NCBI GenBank assembly: GCA_003640385.1
Contig: RCAB01000005.1
Location: forward strand, 248,001 to 312,000
Direction: 5' to 3'
Length of the DNA: 64,000 nucleotides
Source: Setaria digitata
Taxonomy: Eukaryota; Nematoda; Chromadorea; Rhabditida; Setariidae
Shown in pieces: positions 10,974-23,900 of the stretch. The stretch's first letter is position 1, and each line of letters begins with the position of its first letter. The notes below the pieces were generated by a model. That model had not been told where the DNA came from. It did not search any database and saw only the letters and a program-made list of their open reading frames with translations. The position numbers and the translations under genes were made by a program.

Positions 10974-12780
10974 ATGTCAGTGATTGCAATTCTTGTTCTG
11001 CTACTTGTTGCAGCTTTCGCATATTTTCAGTTCACCAAGGTCGGTTCCGTGAACTTCTCTGCGTAATAACCGCACTGTATGAATATCTCTCCATCCATTT
11101 ACATTTCATCTATAAAAGGGAATGTGACCGCAGCTTCTATACAAAACAATCAAGCAGATGTTGCTGTACATTAAAACCAACAAGTGCTTTCACTTGAAAG
11201 ATCTATTCCAAAATGACTTTTTGTACGACAGCGCGCTGTTTCTGTGTAACGCGAACTATATGAAAAAGAGGTGGAACTCGTTCAGTTTCCACTTCTAAGT
11301 TGGAATCTTTTCAGCTTCAGCGCGAAGCTTCAACAGTGAAATCAGGCACTGTTACAGCATCTACAGTTGTGACACACGAGGTGCTCTTTAATATCACAGT
11401 TCACTACTGTCCTTAGTCTATGTCTGTCCCAATCCCGGTCAAGTTCACTAATGAGGAAGAGAATTGATGAAACACACGTTTAGAGCGAAATTCAAACACT
11501 CTCATTCTTGTGCTCAGTTATACTTGAGGATTATTTTCCGTAGACCACGCAGAAACCTACAGAGGCAGCGCCATCAGCACCGACTACTGAATCACCGCTT
11601 CAGTCTTCTGCACCACCAACACTTCCTCCTCCACCGCCACCACCACCAACTCCCGAACTGCCGCCTACACCTTCACCACCACCAACTCCAGAACTGCCAC
11701 CTAAACCTCCACCGCCGATCCCACAGCCAACACCTGCAGCACCACCTACTCCATCTCAAGCACCTCCACTACCGCCACCAACTTCGTCATCAAAAACCAC
11801 ACCGCCAATGCCACCGACACCACTACTTCCATCTTCATCGCCAACTACTGCTGTTGAGCCTTCTCCTCAAATCCTATCCCAATCTTCTCCAACTCCTAAT
11901 TTAGCATCCAGAGGACTGGAACCAGCACTGGCACCAGGGAAACCGTCTAAACCAGAAGTCGTAAACATTTCACCGACTATTGATGCACTTACTGCAAAGG
12001 TATCATGGTTTTCTGAATTTCAAATGGACAAATTCTCTGTAGTTTCAAAATGTTTTTTTGAGACTGAAAATTCCTCCATTCATAACTTATTTTACTTTGA
12101 ATTTTAGGAAATCATATTATCTAAACCTCTTGTTCCACCAAGCAGTTCAGCAAGGTGTCGTTCTTCTATTTCTCTTACATTTACTAAATACACAAATTTC
12201 ATGGGCCAATATTTTACGTCGTTTACTTCATTCATTCAACTTTTTATACGAAATTATATACTAAAAATTAAAAGTGGCACTGAGCGACAGAGAGGTGCTT
12301 ATGCTAGGCAGCAATAAAAGATCAGAAGTAAACTGAATTGCAGTGGAACGATGACAACAGATTCTAGAACTGCATCTGCAGATTCCAAAGATAAAGCGAA
12401 AAAAAAGAAAAAAAGCAAGATTTCTTGATTTCTTGACCTCTACTAAGTTCTCTTCTAACTTCCAGCACACTTCAGGGAAATGTATCAGTTGAACTTCAAT
12501 ACTGAATCTTTAACGTAGATTTAAATTTAAATAGATTTATTCTGAATTCTTTTCCACATATTTTTCCAATAAGTGATATTACTTTGCAGGCAAGAAAAAA
12601 AAAGGATCGAAGAAAGGTACAAATAATCCTTTATGTTTACTAATTTCAACATGGTACTTATGAGTAGTGTGCACTAATTAGAACTCTATTTGTCAATTAT
12701 TCACATCTTCCGAGTGTTGCTTATTAATTTGCCACCCAGCAATTCTCATATGATTTTTTTTAGGCAAAAAGAAGGCATGA
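10974..12780 (+). CDS. Membrane-anchored proline-rich protein with polylysine tail
   Basis: Seven phased exons: 10974-11039, 11315-11380, 11544-11999, 12108-12154, 12344-12414, 12600-12626 and 12764-12780, about 249 residues. The N-terminus MSVIAILVLLLVAAFAYF is a hydrophobic signal peptide or anchor. Exon 3 (152 codons) is dominated by Pro with Thr/Ser (PPPPPPPPTPELPPTPS and repeats of the PTPELPP type), typical of an extended, possibly O-glycosylated or SH3/WW-binding region. The tail is Lys-rich (KDKAKKKKKSKKKKGSKK, then GKKKA). Intron 5 must start with GC (AAAA, then GCAAGA) to keep phase. Without that splice the frame ends at 12428, also with a Lys-rich end (about 239 residues). Low-complexity sequence prevents family assignment, and topology is uncertain. 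Confidence 0.6.
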
Positions 12781-14511
<1,731 letters not shown>

Positions 14512-15787
14512 TTAATAAAGTGAAGTTTTCTTCATCATAGTACAAAAATCAGCTTCACAAACATTGCCACTCCCGCGAGTATCAGCTTCCAAAATCATTT
14601 CCTACAAAGCAAGAAATTGGAACTTGATACAATAACCAAAAAAATATAATCAACAAAAAAGCAAAATATTACCACATAGTTACAAAAAGTTATAAAAAAA
14701 TCAGGCACGAAAGACAAAACATTTTAGCAATATACAAATCAGCAATATTTAGCAATAGGTTACTCATTTAGCAATACGAAAAATAATTAATAACATCCGT
14801 AAACATATAAGAAAGGATTGCAATATTTTTATTTGACTACCAAATGATACCACTGAGATCAAGTTAATAACTATTAAGTAATATCAACACATGTGGGCTG
14901 AGTTGTATTTATGAAGCGTAATTTTCAAAAAACAAATAATATTCTGTTAGGATCTACAAAGAACAGTAAAAACTCCGGAACAAAATCTAAATCAGAAGAT
15001 CGGCATCAGATATTCATGCACCTGAAGGAACTCTTTGATTTCAACATTATGTTAACTTACTCTCAGCTGGTCCTCTGCTATTGTCTCCCCCAGTTCTTTC
15101 GCAACTTTTCGCAAATCATCGATGGTGATATATCCTTTGAAATCCGAATCAAACAATTCAAAAGCAGCACGCATTTCTCTGACACCATTGCGCTCATCCA
15201 GTTTCTCACTTAACAAAGCACTCAATTCTTCAAACGTGACTTTATCTAAAGTAACATATGCTTTTCAGAGAAATTCCATAAAGTTGAAAAATTTCAAAAT
15301 ATTATGATTTTTCCAACAACACGATTTTCAGACCTGAATAGCCAAATTTGATATAGAGTTATTAGTAATGTTTACAGAGAGAGAAGTATTATATGTCATT
15401 TTACTGCAAAATATGAAGTACCTTTTCGTTGTTTTCCATTCTCTTCAATTTTTGCTGTTAACACTCGTATTTCATCATTTCGTGGCTCAAAACCAAGCGA
15501 CCTCAGAATAGTCTTCAAGGAAGCAATTTTGTTGGAAAACAGAAATTTTTATTAGAAAGTAAGCAAAAAGTCTACATGCGTTAAAGCTCATTAAATCATC
15601 TTCACTTCAAACAAAACTATTTTCCTTCTCACAAAGCCGATAATGATGTGGCCAACTCCTAGGAAAGAAGTTAAAAAAAAACCTTGAGATTTTTAATAGA
15701 TGTCACTCCGGTACTTTCCGGATCACATTTTGAAAATGCTTCCTGCAACTCTCGTCGTGAATATTCGCTAATAGTTCTTTGAGACAT
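14512..15787 (-). CDS. Centrin-like EF-hand protein (divergent caltractin)
   Basis: Four phased exons: 15683-15787, 15422-15512, 15061-15245 and 14512-14601, about 156 residues, the usual centrin size. Similarity runs end to end: ELQEAFSKCD, ILRSLGFEPRNDEIRVL, MRAAFELFDSDFKGYITIDD, LRKVAKELGE and the hallmark C-terminus KKTSLY. Centrins are calcium-binding proteins of centrioles, basal bodies and nuclear export complexes. Here the loops look degenerate: loop 1 is DPESTGVTSIKN, loop 3 DSDFKGYITIDD, loop 4 DTRGSGNVCEAD, each lacking Glu at position 12, so calcium affinity is probably low. Nematodes such as C. elegans carry a similarly divergent centrin-like gene (R08D7.5, from memory). The start at 15787 is chosen because homology begins just after it. 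In-frame ATGs at 15880 and 15964 would add a non-conserved N-terminus. Confidence 0.85.
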
Positions 15788-16359
15788 AGTTGTAGATTGT
15801 AAATCACTAACAGCAGTCATAAGCGACATCAAATGACTGAATTTTGTTGGAAAATAGAAATTTTTATTTTTTTGAGACATAGTTGTTAGTTTAACCAAAT
15901 TATGCTGATTGTGAGAAAGGGATATATAAAGGAGCCTGAACTGATCATGCGTGCGAGCCAACACTTCCCCACGCTCACTGTTTTCTTAAGATATGCATCA
16001 GTAACCAAGCAATTTACTTATCCTTGCATAACCTCTTTCTTGTGAAAAGCTTAGAAATATGAGCTAGGAGATGGCAGAAATGACATTAAGTAAATCGCTC
16101 TAAACTAGGCGAATGAAGTTAAACTTCCAGTCTCTAGGAAAAACCAATGAAAGAGTCACACCAAACAAATTATCTAACAACAAATTTGATAAAAACCCCC
16201 TCCCAGGCATAACATAACCACCCAGAGAGAGACCAGTCCATAATCGAAGTTGAATACCGCATACATGTAATGGCTCAGCATACAACTTTTCATCTCATCC
16301 TTACGTCTGCTGGAAAGGAATGAGATTTGTAGGCTTAGGAGTCGGAGCTAAATGATTTC

Positions 16360-16361
16360 AG
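16360..16361 (+). promoter_or_regulatory. Probable trans-splice acceptor of the EEF2KMT-like gene
   Basis: A GATTTCAG acceptor lies 22 bases upstream of the chosen ATG at 16384, and the frame of that ATG is closed by a TAA between the two. This fits a leader exon rather than an internal coding exon. Confidence 0.35.
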
Positions 16362-16383
16362 ATAAACCTTGTGTGCTATTGAT

Positions 16384-18583
16384 ATGAAGGAAGATTTCTC
16401 CATTTTGGATGACAGAAACTCTATCGACGGTTATGTATGCTTTCGTAAAGGGCACCCATGCGAACTGTCACCTCTCCTTCCAAAGGTTTGCGACGCTCCT
16501 GAAAATATGCCATTTCATTCTCGAGTACTGAAATATTATTGTGATAATGGGTCAGGAGATTACAGTTAACAGGTTTCTCTTTGTTACTTCTTAATAATTT
16601 CAGGCAGTTGCTCAGTTTGTGCGCGAGTACTTTGCATCTGCTACTGTCAGCCATGTGTTACTTAACAAGATAGTTTTATTTTGTGAGGATTCATCTCAGC
16701 AACAACTTCTTGGCGATATCCTTTGTGGTGTATCGTTTCGTGTCAGAAAGTTTTATCTTCGAAAGTCACACCGCAATGCTCTGAAATACATCATCGAACA
16801 AGTGCGCTGTTTCTCATTTAGAAGTTTTTCCGGTAAAATAATACTCATGTCACCCTTTACCAACTTTTTTAAAAAAGCAGTGAATTATTCAAGTTCCACG
16901 TATGTATTTTGGAGTGTCAAATGTGAAAAAGGTTTCTTTTTGGAAGTGTTTCTTTTCAGCTAGAAACAAGACATGCTGAAATTGGTTGGCAGCTATACCG
17001 TTGCCTGACGGATTCTATGATAGATACAGTTCGTGTAGATCGAATTTATTTCGATGATTTTTTCTCAAAGTATATTATTGTGCAGGAGAACTACCATCAG
17101 TTATCACGAGGAACCACTGGTCTATCTTGTTGGCAGGCATTTCTTGTTTTTTTGTTTTTCATTATTCAGTCTAGCTGTAACTTTACTACAATAAGTAAAA
17201 GTTTATTTTCAATTTTGTTGTCATCTTTAAAACTTCTTTGATGCGATTTTAGTAAATAAGAGGTTGGCCTTCTTCTCCGCATCAGATTTTTATAGTGACT
17301 TCCTGCAGGCATCTTGTGATTTGGCGAATTATCTGTTGAAATATGGTCGTGATTACATTAGTGACAATAATATTTTGGAACTAGGCGCTGGTTGTGGACT
17401 ACTTGGCATTGCGCTTGCTGCTTCCGGCATTGTCAAAAGCGTTACACTTTCTGATGGCAATAATGATGTATTAGATGTGATCCGCCATAACATTCGAGCA
17501 AATTTTTCTGAGGTATCGCGCTGTAAAAGGAACTAATTAGTGATAAAAATGTATTATCATATCAGCTTAAGCTCTTTTATTATTACTACTTCTGTGTTAT
17601 TCAGTAATTCCTTTACAGTGCATATACCACGACATACCTAAAATACCATCCAACAACTTCGAAGAATAGACAATATTCAGACTTATATAACAATCATTTA
17701 CCGACAAATGTTGATATATATAAGATCAATTAATTTATTTCTACAAAATGAGTGGTAAAACCATATTTTTTCAGGACTGCGATACCATGGTGAATGTTAT
17801 TTTTGTTGAGTGGGGGAGCGTAAATATAAAATTTATTCCTGTCGTGCCGGATGTTATTCTTGCAACAGGTCAAAATTATTTTTGAGATTTACTTCAACTC
17901 ACATAAAACTTTGACGAACAATTGCTTCCTATTAATCGAGACGACATTATTTGAAAGTAATAGTCTCCGAAAGTGACGTGGTTTATTTCATTCCCAATTA
18001 TTTACCATTTTAGATGTTGTTTATGATACATTGGCCGTAGAACCTCTTGTTAGCGCCATCAAGAAACTTCTTGTTTCATTTAATAAAGAAAAAGGTACTA
18101 GTCCTTGTTGTATAATCGCAAATACAATAAGAAACCAAAACACGGTGGATAAATTTATAACTTATGCAGGTAAGGTTTTCAATTACTGAGTTTCTGCAGT
18201 AGTCCGTTTAATCCATTCAAGCTTAACTAAATTTATAATCGAAATTATCCTTCAACTGATCATTGAAAATGATCATTGAAATTCTATCTAGATCTTCCTT
18301 TGTAACGAATTACACAATAAGTGTAGAAGACTGCATTAGTCTGAAAAAAGTTGTCTTTTGTGGAATCCAACATTGATGGTTCTATAGTAGTTCAAATTAT
18401 CTCGTCATTTTTGTTATTCAGCATTTTCCAGACGAGAACGGACTTTCAGTAAGAAATTGCTTCACTTATGAGAACAGTATATTTAAATTTGCTGTTGGAA
18501 ATACAAAAGATCAGTCGCTGTTTCCTTTTACAAGTAACGTTCAGTGCCCTACAGTATTTCACGAACTAATATTGAAGAGTTGA
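16384..18583 (+). CDS. EEF2KMT: EEF2KMT / FAM86-family protein-lysine methyltransferase
   Basis: Class I SAM-dependent methyltransferase of the FAM86 family; the human and yeast members methylate a lysine of elongation factor 2. Seven phased exons: 16384-16485 (least certain), 16604-16801, 16960-17136, 17309-17512, 17775-17868, 18014-18169 and 18432-18583, about 360 residues. Seen: family-type N-terminal region (RNALKYIIEQLETRHAEIGW), GTTGLSCWQASCDLANYLL, SAM motif I ILELGAGCGLLGIALA, SDGNNDVL, the acidic-x-x-Tyr motif in DVILATDVVYD, ANTIRNQNTVDKFITYA and a C-terminal KDQSLFPF motif. Joining WQ to ASCD requires a GC-AG intron (17137-17308), which the homology supports. The gene precedes a small protein gene and DRG1 on the same strand. 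Confidence 0.88.
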
Positions 18584-19748
18584 AAATCTAAGCAAATGGT
18601 TTGTTGGTTTGCTAACTCTTTGAATTTAATAGTTTTTCATTTTTGATTCGTCGAGACAAAATAATGTGTGTCGAATATTAAGCATAAGTCCCATAAGTTT
18701 TCTGTAAATATATTGTCGACATTCAAGTGATGTTTTTAGCTTTATGATGACTTACAATTCCATTTACTACTGTGTTTCAGGAGTGAATTTAAACGGGAAC
18801 AGAATTGAGGAAGATTTAGAATGACGAAAAAAAAAAATTTCTAGTTGTCTGTAAATAGAGTTGGTTCTGTATTTTGCCCATGTTCCTCAATAATTTTTGA
18901 GGCCATCATTATCTGTTGTCAGATCTCGTCCATCATTTTTAAGGTTTTTATTGAACATCGTGAAAGTATTTTTTAAAAAAAAATTTAGTGAAAAGTGTCA
19001 AGAATAGAAATGTAAAGCAGATAAAGATCATAAAGAAAATGGATAATGGGGTTTCAGGATATTCGATTTGTCTTAAAATTAGTTTTAAAATTTGTAAATG
19101 TATGTTGAAATGTTGACAGTGTTGTTGAGGTTTATTCCCAGTAAAAAAAAACTTAAAACTGAGAATTGGAACTTATTTTATATTTCGTCGTGTGTTCTGA
19201 AATAACGGGGTTTTGCTGCCTAAGTAGTAAGAGGCAAAGGAAAAAGGTAGCGTTGTTAACAAAGAAATATTAGTCATAATAAGTCAAGAATATCATCGTT
19301 GTATTCTTCCTGTACCTCCTACAGCTCAGTAACACATTCGATTCTTTTGCTGTTAAAACTTCTACTTTTGGCTCTTATCTGATTTATTAAATTACCAGCA
19401 GATCGATTTATCCGTCATTTTCATGCTTAGTTTTGCTGTTTTAATCAAAGCAGAGTTCTCAAAGAACTATTTCTCATTCTGTTAGCTAGAGTAAGATTTC
19501 TGTATCATGAAGAGAACCAGTATTCAACATTACTGGAAAAAGGTCAGCGTAAAATATTGATTTGATATTCACTTTTGCTTTTGTTATACATTTTTTAATG
19601 ATACAGTTTGAGAAAGAAACAATAGAGTAACATTTACGTAAATCTTCTTAACGATTTATTGGCTAATTTTGTAATTAACTTTCGTTTTTTTTTGATACTT
19701 TCAGTTTTCTATTACGAAAAAATAAGTGTTGGTGTTTACTAGTTGAGA
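18584..19748. other. Spacer between EEF2KMT-like gene and small protein gene
   Basis: About 1.2 kb of AT-rich sequence. It contains the 3' untranslated region of the upstream gene and, at 19703-19704, a TACTTTCAG site that is a likely trans-splice acceptor for the next gene. No coding signal. Confidence 0.4.
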
Positions 19749-20133
19749 ATGTTTGTATCACGTGGACTCGAAACTGGTAGTGATGCAGCTGCACAACAAG
19801 CGGAAGAGCGCAGGCGCGCACAGCTGGAGACTAGAAATGATGCTTTGCGTTTCCTGTTAATTCCCGTTGCTTTGGAACTTGGTACATAATGATTCCTAAT
19901 TTTTATTCAGTTGAGAAAATTGTGTTTAAGCTAAAATCAAGTAGTGTTTGCCGTAGTGGTAAGCAAGTATTATTACTTAGAGTTGTCATCAGAAGGATGT
20001 AATAATACTTGTTCATAACTCTTTGCTTCTAAAGACATAATTTAAGAGAAAAATCATTTCCTTATTCCATGTAAAAATTTCAGGAGCTCATTTCTGTACT
20101 TTGGTGCTTGGTTGGGATTGGATTTGCACATAA
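19749..20133 (+). CDS. Small (60-residue) protein with hydrophobic C-terminal half
   Basis: Two exons, 19749-19881 and 20084-20133, joined in phase by a GT-AG intron with a TTTCAG acceptor. The N-terminal half is charged (QQAEERRRAQLETRND), the C-terminal half hydrophobic (LRFLLIPVALELGAHFCTLV, ending in WDWICT), as in tail-anchored or small inner-membrane subunits. A TACTTTCAG acceptor lies 45 bases upstream of the ATG. I do not recognise the family. The general layout resembles small accessory subunits of membrane complexes, but no specific match can be claimed. It sits between EEF2KMT and DRG1 on the same strand. Confidence 0.6.
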
Positions 20134-20917
20134 TTCGATTGCTTATTAAATTCGAATGCTCAAATGACCAGCAAATCTGCATATTTAATATTTTTTCCAC
20201 TATGAACTGGTTGCTTATGTCTGTAATCTGCAATTTTTGAAAAGTGCATTATTTCTCACTTCTACAGCATCATTGTTTGAAGACTGATTTCCGTTCCATA
20301 AATATTCATCTTCAGTGCTGTTTATATTTTTGAACGTTCCGTTCTGTTCCTCGTTCATAAAAGTTCTATTTCGGAATCATTTTCATGGTATTTTTGAGTG
20401 TTCCACGCATGGAAGATTTACATTTTGAGTTTTCTGTACTTAAAAAAAAAAAAAAAGTGGCACAACTTTATGTAGATTGTTGAAGTATCATATGCTGTTC
20501 GTGCAGCCTCGATTTTATCAATTTTATCGAATGTGCTAACATTCTGTCATCATTCACCAATAAGTGGAAGAAAAATTGTTCAAATATTCTGTTTGTAAAT
20601 TTTAATTACTTAATCGGTATGAAGCAGTTGTTATTCATTATTCCAGCCTCACAGAGGGTAGTTGACAAAAAGTGGGGTGAGAAAACAAAGCAACTGGTCA
20701 GGTTTTTTTGATAGGGTAAACCTTATTTTTATCACAATGAAATGATCTGAAAACTTATAGTGTGAGAAATAAGGAAAAACATGAAGTTAGGTACTTAAAT
20801 GATGGTAATTGAGTAATTGGAGTATGGTGCAGCCTGAGTACTCTATTATATATTCGGACTTTTTCTCATGTTGAAGTACTTGCAGACTTGGTATGTTTCA
20901 GATTTCCGCTAATCAGA
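20134..20917. other. Spacer upstream of DRG1
   Basis: About 780 bases, AT-rich, containing a poly-A run near 20440. It ends in the DRG1 leader acceptor at 20900-20901. No coding signal. Confidence 0.4.
20900..20901 (+). promoter_or_regulatory. Probable trans-splice acceptor of DRG1
   Basis: GTATGTTTCAG ends 16 bases before the DRG1 ATG and no upstream coding exon is visible, as expected for spliced-leader addition. Confidence 0.5.
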
Positions 20918-23900
20918 ATGTCAATTTTGGCGAAAATCTCAGAGATCGAAGCTGAGGTACAGGGAGTCTATCATTACAAATTTGCATTGCTTATCACACA
21001 CATTTCATGATCATGAACGATATTTTTAGAAAGATTTGTCTATTGAAATATCTATCCTGTTTAAGATGGCTCGCACACAAAAAAACAAAGCTACGATGGG
21101 CCATTTGGGTATGCTAAAAGCCCGTATAGCGAAGCTAAGGCGAGAACTGATAACACCGAAAGGTGGGGGTGGAGGTTCAGGCGAGGGCTTTGATGTCGCC
21201 AAAACTGGTGATGCAAGAATTGGATTTGTCGGTTAGTTCTTTCTCTTTTTATTTCTGTGCTTTATCCTGACAGAAGAGGAAAAAACGATGTGTTGAACTG
21301 GACCATGCTGTAAGAGCTTTTCTTTATGAAGTTGAATGAAACAATCCGCATAATGCAAGAAATTCAACTTATTACTTGAGCCATCGCCTCTTTCCATTTC
21401 TGAGAAGTTAATTAAATTATGTTACATGAGTGAATATGATACGACACCATATGTGAATCGTAGAGATATCATTCTAAGAAGCCAGTGTTGTAAATAGCAG
21501 TAACTTATTTGAAAATGAAACTAGTCATATTTCTTAGCTCCCATGTGCCGTGCTTAATTTTTGTTTTGATGCAAATAGAAGTTTTAAATACTTTAATACT
21601 TATTCTTACATTATAAAAATAATTTATTATTACGATCAGTAGCACCACTGAACTTTTTCACAAAATTTTATACATTTTCCAAGTTATAAGAAAGAATTAC
21701 TAATGATACTGATAAGGATTTGATGTGAAATTGTTCGACACAAGAAATTTCAGCTGTATTCAACTCAATAAGTTCATTTATCAGTTTTCTCTACACTAAT
21801 TTACTTGGATTTTGTAATACACGTCTTCCCTTTCTTTGTTACTTTTGGCGGAATTTTTTTTTTTAGATTTTATTAAGAGAGTTCCAGTTTTTGATTTCAT
21901 TTCTTCTCGAACAACTGTGAACAAATTTCATATACTTTTCCATCATCAGGAAGCAAGACTCCGCAAATATTACAGAAGTGTTTTATTGGTGTATCTATCA
22001 CACATAGTAAAATCGCAACATTAATCACAGCATCGACAGTGGTAAAATGATGGGAAAAAAAAAGGAAAAATTACAAAATCAAAATTAATTTCATATTTTG
22101 TTTACGTTTTCAATTTTAAATATTCAATGAAATGTATAGGTATGACACTAATTTTGAGAACTCGTTCTTTCGTAAATTCGTCCCCAGTTATTTTATATAT
22201 ATATATAGCTACCTAAAGTTAAAGACTAAGTGATGGACAACAATAACTGACACAAGTTTATTTCTAGTGTGACTTTGCTGCATAGCTATAATTTCTTTTT
22301 GCATTTGGGCATTTCAATGTATTTTTTGATCCTTTCTCCTGATTTAGTTACTTGTAATGATATATCAGAATGACCAGAATGACTCTGATTGTTAAATGAA
22401 CGATTGCCCACATCGATTATTTTTTTCAGTTTAGTAGCGATGTAGAGAAAACACTCTGGTCTGTACAAAGAAATAATGAGAGAATAGCTTATCAATAAAT
22501 TGTCTAATGTTCTAAAATATATTTATTTTACAAGTATTGGATTTCCCCAAGGTAGGATCAGCAAGAAAACTGACGCCGAATCTTTTAAAACGCTGGAAAG
22601 TGAGACATTTAATGGACATTTCATTTTGAATCATCAGTGGATGCGAATTAACAAACTGTTCTGGTGTTTGTTTGAAGTAGAACTTAAATTCGAAGAATTC
22701 AGTGGTAAAGACTTCGGTCATTATTGGTGCCATAACTCATTGTGTTGCATAGGTAGAAGAGTGCACACCGAAATTGTTATTTTCATTTCGATGAATTTTA
22801 GGGCCTTCTCTTTTAGGGAGATTTTTATACTCTTCTGTGCGACTCGTAGTTGCAGATTCGAGACTCCTTGTTGTTTCTATATCTTCCTCAGCTTCTGATA
22901 ATTTATGATACACGTCACCTTCATCATCATCAGTACCACTTTCACTAGACCAGTCATCAAGCTGATGGATGGCTCGGGATTTCTGAATAAAACCAATATC
23001 AGGAGTTGGTCTAACCTCTCCTGGAAAAAAACTCGAGCTCTCTTGTCTTTGAAGATGGCGTGGCTGATCCGTTATTCTTTCCCAGTCAGTTCTTCCAGTT
23101 ATTACCCGACTTCCATTTTTCTGATTTTCTGGATGCAATTCTGAAGTTATTATTTCTTCTCTATAATGATTCGATGGATTGAATAGTAACTCAGGAAATG
23201 AGCTTGTCAAGGTATGAGGTTTACCTGTCGGAGTTTTATTAAGCAACCATGCTGATTCGTCTCCAATTGTAGATTGATTCCAAGTTGATTCAAACTGTTC
23301 ATTAGTCGTTGATCCATTCAAATTTGAATCTATGAGGTCAGAAGTTGGTTCAAGTTGTTTCTTTATTGCTTGTAACGATTCTTCAGTCATCGCTTGATTC
23401 CAGGAAAAAGCGGGTAGTTTGACCTGCTGTTTAAAAAATTCATACTCTGGCTGTAAGAAAAAGCTTATTGAACGTGATTCGTAATTTGGAGATTGTGAAG
23501 CAGTTTTTGCTTTTCTCGCCGATATTTTGTTATATTTTTGAGGTACTTCAATAGTGGTTTTGTTTTCTTTAGATGCTTCATTATTTTCTTGTGAGAAAGC
23601 AAAGTTCTCTTTTTTAATCTCTGTCTTTTGCAATTGGTGGACCACATTTTCCGATATTGGATCGCATATTTCTGACTTAACACCTCTAACTGATTTTGAG
23701 GCATATATGATGAGGAAATCATTGGAACTTTGTGGTAATATTGACGATTCTTCAGCTGGCAGCTGTGATGGATCGCACTGAAACATTCGCCTCATTTGAT
23801 AAATATCCATCACGCCTGTTCCTTGTGAACTTGAATTCGTTGGATTATTTTCTTGATTCTTAATAATATTACGAGTTTCATAGTTCATGCATACTTCATT

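Noticed and set aside
11464..11904. 146-codon His/Leu-rich plus-strand frame
   Set aside because: Out-of-frame shadow of the proline-rich exon; the phased splice model explains the same bases.
16421..16654. 77-codon minus-strand frame
   Set aside because: Lies opposite the first exons of the EEF2KMT-like gene, which have family homology.
22197..22206. TATA dinucleotide run as a promoter
   Set aside because: Simple AT repeat in an AT-rich intron with no associated gene start.
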